Below are positions 52,029 to 61,552 of a stretch of 64,000 nucleotides of DNA, in pieces (position 1 is the stretch's first letter; every line of letters starts with the position of its first letter). Source of the DNA: Bacteroidota bacterium. GTDB taxonomy: Bacteria; Bacteroidota; Bacteroidia; Flavobacteriales_E; Vicingaceae. The notes below the pieces were generated by a model, which saw nothing but the letters and a program-made list of their open reading frames with translations, searched no databases and was not told the DNA's origin. The position numbers were made by a program, and so were the translations under genes. The DNA lies in NCBI GenBank assembly GCA_013112545.1, contig JABFGJ010000001.1, positions 496,001 to 560,000 of the forward strand, read 5' to 3'.

Positions 52029-52035
52029 AGAATTA
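51961..52035 (-). repeat. 75-bp direct repeat, copy 2
   Basis: Identical to 50517-50591. It contains the signal-peptide codons of paralogue B. The identity ends abruptly inside the coding region. Confidence 0.9.
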
Positions 52036-52141
52036 TGGTTTTAAGTCTGTTAAAGTTAGTAAAAAAAAGGAAACAACGAAATTTATTATTATGCTAAAAA
52101 AGTTATCCCACTTTAATTCAGGTTTTAATCTAGGCTTACAT

Positions 52142-52149
52142 TATCTTTG
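52142..52149 (+). promoter_or_regulatory. -7 promoter box for the RidA gene
   Basis: TATCTTTG fits TAnnTTTG. It overlaps the TTG at 52147 that opens the frame, so the true start is the ATG at 52165. Confidence 0.5.
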
Positions 52150-52164
52150 TTAAAAACGAAAGCA

Positions 52165-52581
52165 ATGTCAAACGAAAAAATTGAATCGAGCAAAGCACCA
52201 GAACCAGTTGGGGCATATCCACACGCTAGAAAAGTTGGTAATTTATTGTTTTTATCAGGCGTAGGGCCCAGGGAAAGAGGCACTAAAAAGATACCAGGAG
52301 TTGAATTAGACGAGCAAGGCAACATTTTGTCTTATGATATTGCGGTTCAGTGTAAATCCGTTTTTAACAATGTGAAAACCATTGTTGAAGAATCGGGGGC
52401 AAAATGGGAAAACGTTGTTGATGTTACTGTTTTTCTGACGAACATGAAAGATGATTTTGCTACCTACAATAAATTATATGCAGAGTTTTTTAAAGACAAC
52501 CAGCCTTGTAGAACTACTGTTGAAATTAAAAGCCTGCCTACACCAATTGGTATTGAACTTAAGGTTATTGCGATGATTTAA
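52165..52581 (+). CDS. RidA family deaminase
   Basis: About 138 residues from the ATG at 52165; the frame begins at 52147, but that TTG lies in the promoter box. RidA/YjgF fold: PEPVGAYPHARKVGNLLFLSGVG, VVDVTVFLTNMKDDFATYNKLY and CRTTVEIKSLPTPIGIELKVIA. The arginine in CRTT is the catalytic residue that binds the carboxylate in RidA enzymes. Members hydrolyse reactive enamine/imine intermediates; close relatives are 2-aminomuconate deaminases. The exact substrate is not shown. Confidence 0.88.
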   Translation: MSNEKIESSKAPEPVGAYPHARKVGNLLFLSGVGPRERGTKKIPGVELDEQGNILSYDIAVQCKSVFNNVKTIVEESGAKWENVVDVTVFLTNMKDDFATYNKLYAEFFKDNQPCRTTVEIKSLPTPIGIELKVIAMI

Positions 52582-52647
52582 CTAAGTACAATCAACTAGG
52601 TTTCTCGCTCTATATTATTATATTTACGAAAACTAAAATAATAATAG

Positions 52648-53121
52648 ATGAAAAAATTAAATGTTATAACCCTAGCTATTTCTTTATTGGCTTTATCGGT
52701 AGTTCTTTACTCATTTAAGCCAGGAGAGAAAAATTATGAATTTACTTCAATTACGATTGTTGAATCTATAGTACCAAGCGGTGCAGGTCGATCTAGAATT
52801 ATAAATGCGTTGGCACCAAGGGACTACAAAGAGTTTACTAAGATAATGACCGAAGAAGATAAGTCTAGAAACAAATCGAAAAGGGATGAAATTCGAGTAA
52901 AAAACTATGAAGAAACTAAACTACTTAACTTTTATAATTTAGGTGGAATTAGATTTCAAAATATAGCGGCAAATGACGCAGTAATAAATTCAAGAATTAA
53001 TGCTTTTTTAGACGAAGGATGGGAGATTATAAGTATTAACACTGGAGTAGAAGCCTATGGAGGTCAAGGGGATGGAAATGGGTTATTCGTAACGCGTTTT
53101 TACTTTAAAAAACCAATTTAA
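52648..53121 (+). CDS. Exported or membrane-anchored protein of unknown function (DUF4177-like)
   Basis: A 157-residue protein with one N-terminal hydrophobic segment (residues 4-24). The C-terminal half has the DUF4177 pattern INAFLDEGWEIISINTG and a short glycine-rich loop before FVTRFYFKKP. It lies 66 bp after RidA in the same direction and is followed by a perfect 36-bp palindrome terminator. Function is unknown. Confidence 0.6.
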   Translation: MKKLNVITLAISLLALSVVLYSFKPGEKNYEFTSITIVESIVPSGAGRSRIINALAPRDYKEFTKIMTEEDKSRNKSKRDEIRVKNYEETKLLNFYNLGGIRFQNIAANDAVINSRINAFLDEGWEIISINTGVEAYGGQGDGNGLFVTRFYFKKPI

Positions 53122-53123
53122 TC

Positions 53124-53159
53124 AAAAGACTAAGCCTCCAATTGGAGGCTTAGTCTTTT
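53124..53159. terminator. 36-bp perfect palindromic bidirectional terminator
   Basis: Two 18-nt arms, beginning AAAAGACTAAGCCTCC and meeting at CCAATTGG, are exact reverse complements and end in A4/T4. It separates the convergent 52648-53121 and 53173-54690 genes. Confidence 0.85.
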
Positions 53160-53172
53160 ATATTGCGACGAT

Positions 53173-54690
53173 TTAATTGAGACCGAAAGAATCTCTTAGT
53201 CTTTTGTCTTGCATGTTCCAAGAGGCCCAGCTATGGCTTTTTTGCCTTTTCAGATAAAGCTTAGTTTTCTTTAAAAGTCGTACTTTAAACAAGTCAATAT
53301 CAAGAGAGTTAACCCAAACTTTCCTGTTTAGTTGATGCGCTTTCATTTGCATTTCTATGGCATCTAAGTTTGATAAGATTAACGGAGATATTCGTGGGTC
53401 TAATTCCAAATAATGATCAATATCTATTTCTGCAGGGTTGTGATGAGCCAAATTATTTGAAACAATAATTCGATCCCAATTAAAAAAGCTTAAACAAACC
53501 AATGATAGAAAGATAAACCAAGTGTTAACCCGCAATAAAAAATAGCTTGATTTTTTATTATTTACCTTATAAACCAAGGTTAGCAAACCAAAAAATGTCA
53601 TAATTAAAAAGGCGATCATCCCGATGCGTTTTGATGCCAATCCATGGTAATTGATGTAATGAAAATTGCGCATAAAAACAGAAATGGTCAAAAATGCATT
53701 TTGGACTATCCAAACTTTCCCTAATATGAACAAGGCTTTATTTTTTGGATAAAAGTTTAAACTCCCTCTAAAAAAATATAGAACTATTCCAATTGACAAA
53801 AGAATGCTTAAAATAAGCAAGTAAGTTCCCTCATGAACAAATTGTTTTAAGTTGAAGTCCTCAGGAACTTCGAAGCCGATATAAACCCAAGATAAATCAA
53901 TGATGTTTACAATAAGCAACAGCACATTTAATGCGGCAAGGATTAATATTCCAACGCGATATTCGTTCAGCAAGTTTTTTAATAATGATTCTCGTTGAAA
54001 TCTTTGAGCTAAGCGATTGTACGTTTTCTTCTTTCGAATTAACTCATTGTTTTCAGCAAAGCAAGGCTCGATTTTTTTATAAATACTACTAATTGCAAGT
54101 GAAATAAAACTAAATCCAAAAAGTAAAAAAATGATTCTACTAAAACTTAATCCTTCAAATAAATCAGTAAGGAATCCCGTAAAGTCTTGAGTTAAGATTT
54201 CGAATTTTGGATTAGCGCCACGATAGATTTGAAAGAAAATGATGAATACTAAAAGAGGAATACCAGCTAGTTTTAAGAATTTAAAAATACGAGCTAGTGC
54301 AGGGTGTTTCTCACTGTTTTTAGCAAGTCCATTCCACCATTTTATGGGAAGAGAAACATAAGATTTAAGAAACCCAATTAGACCGTCATAAATGGTTTTT
54401 AGTCCTCCTTGTTTAAGGTAAACAATTAAAAACATAAAGGATAAAACATGAGTAAAAACACTAATGCCTGTATTGTTTAGCACAATCATTGCCCCTGTTA
54501 TTAAATAGCTTCCAGCGGCAAACAAGCTTTCCTTATTTTTTAGTTTTATTGGGTTCGAAACACAACTTAAAGCCAACAAGGATAAGCTAAACAAGAATAG
54601 ATTTATTCCCATTTTCTCACCCCAAAAAAGCAGATTAAAAAGCAAAAGGGCAGCAATGGTTAGAATGGGTTTTAAAAGACTCGTTTTCAT
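53173..54690 (-). CDS. DUF4173/DUF4153-like integral membrane protein
   Basis: A 505-residue protein with about 11 transmembrane helices and a soluble C-terminal tail. Motifs such as FVHEGTYLLILSILLSIGIVL and the final HNPAEIDIDHYLELDPRISP match DUF4173 (a DUF4153 relative) of Bacteroidota. Function is unknown. It stands alone and converges on the preceding gene. Confidence 0.75.
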   Translation of the reverse strand: MKTSLLKPILTIAALLLFNLLFWGEKMGINLFLFSLSLLALSCVSNPIKLKNKESLFAAGSYLITGAMIVLNNTGISVFTHVLSFMFLIVYLKQGGLKTIYDGLIGFLKSYVSLPIKWWNGLAKNSEKHPALARIFKFLKLAGIPLLVFIIFFQIYRGANPKFEILTQDFTGFLTDLFEGLSFSRIIFLLFGFSFISLAISSIYKKIEPCFAENNELIRKKKTYNRLAQRFQRESLLKNLLNEYRVGILILAALNVLLLIVNIIDLSWVYIGFEVPEDFNLKQFVHEGTYLLILSILLSIGIVLYFFRGSLNFYPKNKALFILGKVWIVQNAFLTISVFMRNFHYINYHGLASKRIGMIAFLIMTFFGLLTLVYKVNNKKSSYFLLRVNTWFIFLSLVCLSFFNWDRIIVSNNLAHHNPAEIDIDHYLELDPRISPLILSNLDAIEMQMKAHQLNRKVWVNSLDIDLFKVRLLKKTKLYLKRQKSHSWASWNMQDKRLRDSFGLN

Positions 54691-54905
54691 ATTAGTAGGA
54701 AATTGGATTCTTTGAAAAACGACGTCTGTTTTATATTATTGTTGAGCTAAATATATTTTCGAAATATTAACAATAAATTAGCTAAAGTGAAGGAAAACTT
54801 AAACTTCCTATTTCTGGAATGCGGTATAAATTTGTTGGTTAAAATCAATTGAATAGACAAAATGAGTTTATTTGTTGTCTTATTCGTATAATCAACTAAA
54901 TTTTT

Positions 54906-56963
54906 ATGAAAAATCTGTTCCTTCAAATTCTAATACTACTAGGTTTATCTACATATGCAAGTATAGATACAACAACATTAAAATCAGAGATAAAAGATGT
55001 AACGATTTTTTTTAGCGGCGCAGAGATAACAAGGGTTGGGAACATTAATCTAAAAAAAGGGAAACACATCATTTTAATTGACAAACTTCCTCAGGGGATT
55101 TACCCACAAAGCATACAGGTTAAAGCGATTCCAAACGCTTCAATATTATCTGTAAAACAAGAAAATGCATTTTTTAACGCACAAAACAATTCAGAGATCG
55201 GCAATATTGAGAAAAAAATTGAATCTGAAACTGTAAAAATCCAACGACTTAAAAACAAAATAAAAGTTCTTGAAATTGAAGAAAGATTTTTGTTGGATAA
55301 TAGTCGATTAGCAGGTAAAGATAAAGGAGTTACAGTAGAAGATTTAAGAGCAGCATCAAGCTATTATAATAGTAGATTAACAATTTTAAGGGATGAAGTT
55401 ATTGATTTGGAATTAGAAATAAAGGAGATAAAAGAACAAATAACTGAACAATATAAAAGCATTAATAAAATCATTCATGTAAATAAGCAAGCTTACACTA
55501 AAGTTTATGTTGCCATTGATTGTGAAACCAATATTGCAGACGTATTATCTTTGAGCTACTATACTCCTATTGCAGGTTGGGTACCAACTTATGATTTTAG
55601 AGTTAAAGAAATCACAGACCCTTTGAAAATTGTTTATAATGCCAATGTTTTTCAATCCACAGGAGAAAGTTGGGAGAAGGTTAATATTACTCTATCATCT
55701 AACAATCCTTCCTTAAGCGGAGACAAACCTGAATTGCAGAAATGGATTTTAGGAAAAGAAAACACCTATTTAGATAGAAACAACCCGACGCTCTCAAATA
55801 TAGAAATGCCAATGTATGGAGGCAATAGCACAATTAAGGGAAAAGTCTCTGAAGGAGAGAATGGAGAGCCTATTCCATTTGCCAATGTTAGTTTATTTAG
55901 AAATAATGAACCAGTATTGGGTACAACCACAGATTTTGATGGACAATATTCTTTAAAACCTGTAGAACCGGGGACTTACTCTCTTGAGGTAAGTTATGTT
56001 GGTTATCAGTCAACTTTAATAACGAATCTAATGGTGGTCCAAGGAAAGATTTCAACACAAAATGTTGAAATGAGACCCGGGTTTCAGTTAAATGAAGTTC
56101 AAGTTGTTGATTATAAAAAACCTTTATTCGAAAATGATCAAACAACAGTTGGAACAACAGTAACAAGAGAAGAGCTTCAAAGTATGGCTGTAAGATCGCA
56201 ATATGATATTGGAAAAACTGCTGGAAACGGTGTATTTTCTAGAGACGATGGTTATAGTGATTTCAACTCAAGAGGATCCAGAACCCATTCTAGCTCTATA
56301 TTTATAGATGGGGTTAAAACAAACAACCTTATTGATAATCAAATAACCAATAAAGTATTAAACCTAGAATATAAAATTAAAATACCATACACCATTCCAT
56401 CGGATGGAAAGGACTATAATCTAAAAATAAAAGAGATAGACCTGCCTGTTGATTACGAATACTTTATTGTTCCTAAATTAGATAACGACGCTTTTTTAGC
56501 TGCCCACCTTAAAGATTGGGAAGAACTTGATTTGCTGTCAGGTAAAGCAAGTATCTATTTTAAGGGAACATATACAAGCGAGTCTTACATTAATGTTGAT
56601 CAAGTTGAAGACACATTAACACTTTCGCTAGGGAGGGATAAAAACATACTAGTTAATAGGGAAGAAAATAAAAAAATTGATGAAAAAAGATTTTATAGCA
56701 ATGATGTAAAAGAAACAATCGCATGGGATATTACTATAAAGAACAATAAATCAGTACCAGTATATATTACTGTGGAAGACCAGTATCCAACCTCTAATAG
56801 AAAAGCATTTGAAGTTGAATTAATTTCAGCACCCGAAGCTAAAAACGATAAAGACAGTGGGGAGTTAAGATGGACTTTTACACTTGAGCCACAAGCTAAA
56901 AAAGAGTTGGAGTTTAAGTATGAAGTAAAATACCCAAAATACATGAATTTGAGAGTGAGATAG
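54906..56963 (+). CDS. DUF4139 (MuiA-like) protein with an inserted CarboxypepD/TonB-plug segment
   Basis: A 685-residue exported protein (signal peptide 1-19). Order: DUF4140 N-terminal domain (about 27-100), coiled coil (100-190), the first part of DUF4139 (about 205-280: SYYTPIAGWVPTYDFRV), and an inserted segment (about 309-475). The insert looks like a TonB-receptor start: a CarboxypepD_reg repeat (IPFANVSLFRNNEPVLGTTT, DGQYSL, PGTYSLEVSYVGYQS) and a plug-like stretch (SRGSRTHSSSIFIDGV). DUF4139 then resumes to the end. MuiA-like proteins were linked to mucoidy; the role here is unknown. A divergent membrane gene lies upstream. Confidence 0.8.
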   Translation: MKNLFLQILILLGLSTYASIDTTTLKSEIKDVTIFFSGAEITRVGNINLKKGKHIILIDKLPQGIYPQSIQVKAIPNASILSVKQENAFFNAQNNSEIGNIEKKIESETVKIQRLKNKIKVLEIEERFLLDNSRLAGKDKGVTVEDLRAASSYYNSRLTILRDEVIDLELEIKEIKEQITEQYKSINKIIHVNKQAYTKVYVAIDCETNIADVLSLSYYTPIAGWVPTYDFRVKEITDPLKIVYNANVFQSTGESWEKVNITLSSNNPSLSGDKPELQKWILGKENTYLDRNNPTLSNIEMPMYGGNSTIKGKVSEGENGEPIPFANVSLFRNNEPVLGTTTDFDGQYSLKPVEPGTYSLEVSYVGYQSTLITNLMVVQGKISTQNVEMRPGFQLNEVQVVDYKKPLFENDQTTVGTTVTREELQSMAVRSQYDIGKTAGNGVFSRDDGYSDFNSRGSRTHSSSIFIDGVKTNNLIDNQITNKVLNLEYKIKIPYTIPSDGKDYNLKIKEIDLPVDYEYFIVPKLDNDAFLAAHLKDWEELDLLSGKASIYFKGTYTSESYINVDQVEDTLTLSLGRDKNILVNREENKKIDEKRFYSNDVKETIAWDITIKNNKSVPVYITVEDQYPTSNRKAFEVELISAPEAKNDKDSGELRWTFTLEPQAKKELEFKYEVKYPKYMNLRVR

Positions 56964-57126
56964 TTGCAATAAATAGCTCAGTTCTACTAATAGTTTCCAA
57001 CTTGTCATTTGGGTCACAAACTCATTCTTTTCTATGTAAAATCGAGGAGTTTTTTATTCGAAAAGATGGAATTTTAAATACAGAATGTGTTGGAAGGTTT
57101 TAAAAGGAAATATCCCCTCATTTTCC

Positions 57127-57134
57127 TAATTTTG
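57127..57134 (+). promoter_or_regulatory. -7 promoter box for the ileS operon
   Basis: TAATTTTG fits TAnnTTTG and ends 37 nt before the ileS ATG. Confidence 0.45.
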
Positions 57135-57171
57135 CAAACCATTTTAATCACTAGATTAAATTCCAAAACAG

Positions 57172-60100
57172 ATGAGCAAATACAAAGAATACAAGGCACT
57201 TAACCTTCCAGAAGTTGCAGAAGAAATTTTAAAATTCTGGGAGAATGAGGCAATCTTTGATAAAAGTATAGAAACTAGAGCAGGAAATCAGCCATTCGTT
57301 TTTTACGAAGGACCTCCATCTGCCAATGGATTACCTGGTATTCATCACGTGATGGGAAGGGCGATTAAAGATATTTTTTGCCGCTATAAAACTCAAAAAG
57401 GATTTCAAGTAAAACGGAAGGCTGGCTGGGATACTCACGGTTTACCAGTTGAATTGGGTGTCGAAAAAGAACTGGGAATTACCAAAGAAGACATCGGAAA
57501 AACCATTTCTATAGAAGATTATAATAAAAAGTGCCGCGAGGTAGTCATGCGCTACACTGATGTGTGGAATAACTTAACTCAAAAGATGGGTTATTGGGTT
57601 GATATGGAAAATCCTTATGTTACCTATGAAAACAAATACATCGAGTCGGTTTGGCATTTGCTAAGTAAGTTATATGAGAAAGGATTAATCTATAAAGGTT
57701 ATACTATTCAACCTTATTCGCCAGCTGCTGGAACTGGTTTAAGCACGCATGAGTTAAACCAACCAGGCACTTACAAAGACGTCAAAGATACCTCTGCAAC
57801 TGCACAGTTTAAAGTTGTTGAAAACGAAAAATCGAAGTTTTTATTTGATGATTTACACGGCGAGCTTTTCTTTTTAGCTTGGACAACAACTCCATGGACT
57901 TTGCCATCGAATACTGCCTTGGGTGTTGGTGAGAAGATTGTTTATGTAAAAGTAAAAACCTTCAATAAATATACTCACGAACCAATGACGGTGATCCTTG
58001 CAAAAGATTTATTGGGGAAATGGTTTAACGAAAAATACAGCGATCTAGCACTTACGGATTATCAAAGTGATTCGAAAAAAATTCCTTTTCAAGTTGTTTC
58101 GGAACATTTAGGGTCCGATTTAGCAGGAATCCAATACGAACAATTATTACCTTACAAGCAGCCTGAAGAAGGAGATGCTTTTAAAGTAATTTTAGGAGAC
58201 TTTGTTACCACTTCTGACGGAACAGGAATTGTACATTTAGCGCCTAGTTATGGAGCTGACGACTTTAGAGTTGCCAAAATCAATGGCATAGGCGCTTTGC
58301 ACTTGGTTGACAATCAGGGTCGATTTACAGATGAAGTAACTGACTTTGCCGGAGAATATGTGAAAGAGCAATACCTTGCAGATGAAGACAAACCAGCGGA
58401 CTATAAGTCAGTTGATGTTCGAATTTCCATTAAATTAAAAGAAGCAAACAGAGCCTTTGATGTTCAGAAATACGAACACAGTTATCCGCATTGTTGGAGA
58501 ACTGATAAGCCCATTTTATACTTCCCGCTGGATTCTTGGTTTATTAAAACTACCGCCGTTAAAGATCAATTGATTGCGAACAACAATACCATAAACTGGA
58601 AACCAGAAAGTACTGGAAAAGGGCGTTTTGGAAATTGGTTAGAAAACCTACAAGACTGGAATTTGTCTCGTTCACGCTATTGGGGAATACCAATTCCAAT
58701 ATGGACAACAGAAGACAAAGAAGAGCAAATATGTATTGGTTCAGCTGCTCAACTAAAACAGGAATGCGAAAAGTCGGTAAAAGCTGGGCTAATGGAAAAA
58801 AACCCTTTCGCTGATTTTGACCCTAAAGACATGTCAGACGAAAACTACCACACCTTTGATTTTCACCGACCATTTGTAGATGATATAATTTTAGTGTCTG
58901 CATCAGGAAAGGCAATGAAACGCGAAACTGATTTAATAGATGTTTGGTTTGACTCAGGGTCTATGCCTTATGCACAATGGCATTATCCTTTTGAAAACAA
59001 GGAATTAATTGAAGAGAATGGATTTTACCCAGCTGATTTTATAGCAGAAGGAGTTGATCAAACAAGAGGTTGGTTTTTTACTTTACATGCCATTGCAACA
59101 CTGTGTTTCGATACCATTGCATTTAAAAATGTTGTTTCAAATGGATTGGTTTTAGACAAAAACGGACAAAAAATGTCTAAGCGCTTGGGCAATGCAGTTG
59201 ACCCGTTTAAAACACTTGAAAAATACGGCCCAGATGCAACAAGATGGTACATGGTTACCAATGCGCAACCGTGGGACAATTTAAAATTTGATGAAGAAGG
59301 AATAGTTGAGGTTCAGCGTAAGTTTTTTGGAACACTTTACAATACGTACAACTTTTTTGCTCTTTATGCCAACATCGATGGGTTTAAGTTTGAAGAAGCA
59401 CACGTTTCTTATGATAAAAAACCAGAAATAGATCGCTGGATTTTGTCTAAATTAAACTCATTGGTTAAAGCCGTTGATGCTAGTTTCGACGATTACGAAC
59501 CAACTAAAGCTGGCCGACTTATACAAGAATTTACAACTGACCATTTGAGTAATTGGTATGTTCGCTTGTGCAGAAGGCGTTTTTGGAAAGGAGATTATTC
59601 AGAAGATAAAATATCTGCATATCAAACTCTTTATACCTGTTTGATAACAATAGCAAAACTTTCAGCTCCTATTGCTCCATTCTTTATGGATCGTTTATTC
59701 CAGGATTTGAATACAGTTAGCGGAAAAGAAAAAAATAGCTCGGTACATTTATCAGATTTTGGAAAATTAAAAGAAAGCTATATAGATACTGACTTAGAAC
59801 AACGTATGGAAATTGCTCAAAAGCTTTCATCCATGGTTTTGGCTATTCGAAAAAAGGAGTCTATAAAGGTTCGCCAACCTTTGCAAAAAATAATGGTTCC
59901 CATTTTAGATCAAAAATTTAAAAGACAGTTAGAGGATGTGGCTCCCTTGATCCTTTCAGAGGTAAATGTAAAAGAAATTGAATACTTGGAAGACACTACA
60001 GGTGTATTGGTTAAAAAGATTAAACCAGACTTCAAAAAACTAGGGCCGAAATTTGGAAAAGAGATGAAACTTGTTGCAGGCTCAATTATGCAAATGAGTC

Positions 60101-60540
60101 AAGAAGAGATATTAAAATTAGAAGCGAACAATTTTATCGATTTAAACGTAGGAGGAAAATTAATTCAACTTGAATTACTTGATGTAGAAATCTCCTCAGA
60201 GGATATTCCTGGATGGTTAGTTGCAACTGAAGGTAAATATACTGTGGCTTTAGACGCTAATTTGAGTGAAGAATTAATTCAAGAAGGTATAGCAAGAGAA
60301 TTTGTAAATAGAATACAAAACTTCAGAAAAGAGGCAGGTTTTGAAGTTACTGACAAAATTGATTTAAAAATAAAGTCACAGGCTAATATTGATAGTGCAA
60401 TCATTAACAATAAACATTATATTTGCTCTGAGACCTTGGCTAAAAGCCTTGAATTAGTTAATGAAATAGAGGATAAAAATTATAAAGTAGAAATAGATGC
60501 TGAAACAGAAACTTATGTTTCTTTAAAAGTGTCTAAATAA
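57172..60540 (+). CDS. ileS: Isoleucyl-tRNA synthetase, type 2, with GXHH signature
   Basis: An 1122-residue class I synthetase charging tRNA-Ile. Length and lack of a C-terminal zinc cluster fit IleRS2. The ATP-binding signature usually written HXGH appears as G56-I57-H58-H59 (PGIHHVMGRAIKD), i.e. first and third positions swapped. KMSKRLGN is intact. The editing domain lies at about 190-400. IleRS2 enzymes are generally mupirocin-resistant, and the swapped motif is known from hyper-resistant forms. It heads an operon with the dksA-like gene (8 bp) and lspA (15 bp). Confidence 0.95.
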   Translation: MSKYKEYKALNLPEVAEEILKFWENEAIFDKSIETRAGNQPFVFYEGPPSANGLPGIHHVMGRAIKDIFCRYKTQKGFQVKRKAGWDTHGLPVELGVEKELGITKEDIGKTISIEDYNKKCREVVMRYTDVWNNLTQKMGYWVDMENPYVTYENKYIESVWHLLSKLYEKGLIYKGYTIQPYSPAAGTGLSTHELNQPGTYKDVKDTSATAQFKVVENEKSKFLFDDLHGELFFLAWTTTPWTLPSNTALGVGEKIVYVKVKTFNKYTHEPMTVILAKDLLGKWFNEKYSDLALTDYQSDSKKIPFQVVSEHLGSDLAGIQYEQLLPYKQPEEGDAFKVILGDFVTTSDGTGIVHLAPSYGADDFRVAKINGIGALHLVDNQGRFTDEVTDFAGEYVKEQYLADEDKPADYKSVDVRISIKLKEANRAFDVQKYEHSYPHCWRTDKPILYFPLDSWFIKTTAVKDQLIANNNTINWKPESTGKGRFGNWLENLQDWNLSRSRYWGIPIPIWTTEDKEEQICIGSAAQLKQECEKSVKAGLMEKNPFADFDPKDMSDENYHTFDFHRPFVDDIILVSASGKAMKRETDLIDVWFDSGSMPYAQWHYPFENKELIEENGFYPADFIAEGVDQTRGWFFTLHAIATLCFDTIAFKNVVSNGLVLDKNGQKMSKRLGNAVDPFKTLEKYGPDATRWYMVTNAQPWDNLKFDEEGIVEVQRKFFGTLYNTYNFFALYANIDGFKFEEAHVSYDKKPEIDRWILSKLNSLVKAVDASFDDYEPTKAGRLIQEFTTDHLSNWYVRLCRRRFWKGDYSEDKISAYQTLYTCLITIAKLSAPIAPFFMDRLFQDLNTVSGKEKNSSVHLSDFGKLKESYIDTDLEQRMEIAQKLSSMVLAIRKKESIKVRQPLQKIMVPILDQKFKRQLEDVAPLILSEVNVKEIEYLEDTTGVLVKKIKPDFKKLGPKFGKEMKLVAGSIMQMSQEEILKLEANNFIDLNVGGKLIQLELLDVEISSEDIPGWLVATEGKYTVALDANLSEELIQEGIAREFVNRIQNFRKEAGFEVTDKIDLKIKSQANIDSAIINNKHYICSETLAKSLELVNEIEDKNYKVEIDAETETYVSLKVSK

Positions 60541-60548
60541 TAAACATT

Positions 60549-60929
60549 ATGGCTGAGAATAAAGAAAGATATAGCGATGCAGAGCTACAAGAGTTTAGAG
60601 AATTAATTAACAGCAAATTAGTAGAGGCAAGAATAGATTTTGAAGGCTTAAGAGGAGCTTTGTCTCATAAGGATGATCACGGAACAAATGATACATCTCC
60701 GTCATTTAAAATGATGGAAGACGGTTCTGAAACATTATCTAGAGAAGAAATGTCTCAATTGGCAGTACGACAAGAGAAATTTATTACCCATTTAGAAAAT
60801 GCTTTAACAAGAATAAGCAACAAGACCTATGGGATTTGTAGAGTGACAGGTAGGTTGATACCCAAAGAAAGATTAAGGGCTGTGCCACATGCCACCTTAA
60901 CGATAGAAGCGAAAGAAGCTCAAAACTAA
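60549..60929 (+). CDS. TraR/DksA-family regulator with degenerate zinc finger
   Basis: A 126-residue protein: N-terminal coiled coil (about 5-85) with the DksA-typical DGSETLSREEMSQLAVRQEK tip region, and a C-terminal zinc-finger relic YGICRVTGRLIPKERLRAVPHATLTIEA. Only one of the four expected cysteines remains (positions 2-4 are Thr, Thr and Ala). Bacteroidota members often show this loss. It probably modulates RNA polymerase through the secondary channel; the exact role is unknown. It lies between ileS and lspA. Confidence 0.88.
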   Translation: MAENKERYSDAELQEFRELINSKLVEARIDFEGLRGALSHKDDHGTNDTSPSFKMMEDGSETLSREEMSQLAVRQEKFITHLENALTRISNKTYGICRVTGRLIPKERLRAVPHATLTIEAKEAQN

Positions 60930-60944
60930 AAATCCATTTTCTAA

Positions 60945-61550
60945 ATGAAGAAGCAGTCTTCTTCTTACGTTTTGCCCCTCATCGTTATTTTTGTTGTGCT
61001 TTTAATTGACCAAGCATCAAAGATTTGGATTAAAACACATATGGAAATTTCTGAGGAAATTCCTGTATTTGGAGATTGGTTCATCATTCACTTTACTGAG
61101 AACAACGGCATGGCCTTTGGCGTAGAATTGCCTTGGGAGTTTGGCAAATTAGCGCTTAGCTTATTTCGAATTTTTGCTGTTGGAGTAATAGGTTGGTATC
61201 TATTTACACTACCTAAAAAAGGAGCAACCAAAGGCTTGATGTTTAGCGGAGCTTTAGTTTTTGCAGGAGCATTAGGCAATATTATCGATAGTGCTTTTTA
61301 CGGTTTAATATTTAACGAAAGCCACTACCAAGTTGCTAGTTTTATGCCTGAAGGTGGTGGCTATGCAAGTTTCTTACACGGCAGGGTGGTTGATATGCTT
61401 TACTTTCCATTATGGGAAGGATATTTACCCGAATGGCTAGGAGGCGATTACTTTATCTTTTTTAGACCAGTATTTAATATAGCTGATTCAGCTATTTCTG
61501 TAGGAGTTGCTTCTATACTGTTATTTCACAGAAATTTCTTTAAGGATTAA
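60945..61550 (+). CDS. lspA: Prolipoprotein signal peptidase II
   Basis: A 201-residue four-helix membrane aspartyl protease that cleaves the signal peptide of diacylglyceryl-prolipoproteins. Catalytic aspartates are D150 (HGRVVDMLYF) and D181 (FNIADSAISVG). NNGMAFGVEL and GNIIDS are conserved. Compared with E. coli there is an extra loop (about 118-165), normal for Bacteroidota. It is the last gene of the ileS operon and serves the several lipoproteins in this window. Confidence 0.94.
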   Translation: MKKQSSSYVLPLIVIFVVLLIDQASKIWIKTHMEISEEIPVFGDWFIIHFTENNGMAFGVELPWEFGKLALSLFRIFAVGVIGWYLFTLPKKGATKGLMFSGALVFAGALGNIIDSAFYGLIFNESHYQVASFMPEGGGYASFLHGRVVDMLYFPLWEGYLPEWLGGDYFIFFRPVFNIADSAISVGVASILLFHRNFFKD

Positions 61551-61552
61551 TC

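Noticed and set aside
52147-52164. TTG start giving six extra RidA residues
   Set aside because: The TTG is part of the TATCTTTG promoter box; the ATG at 52165 fits RidA proteins.
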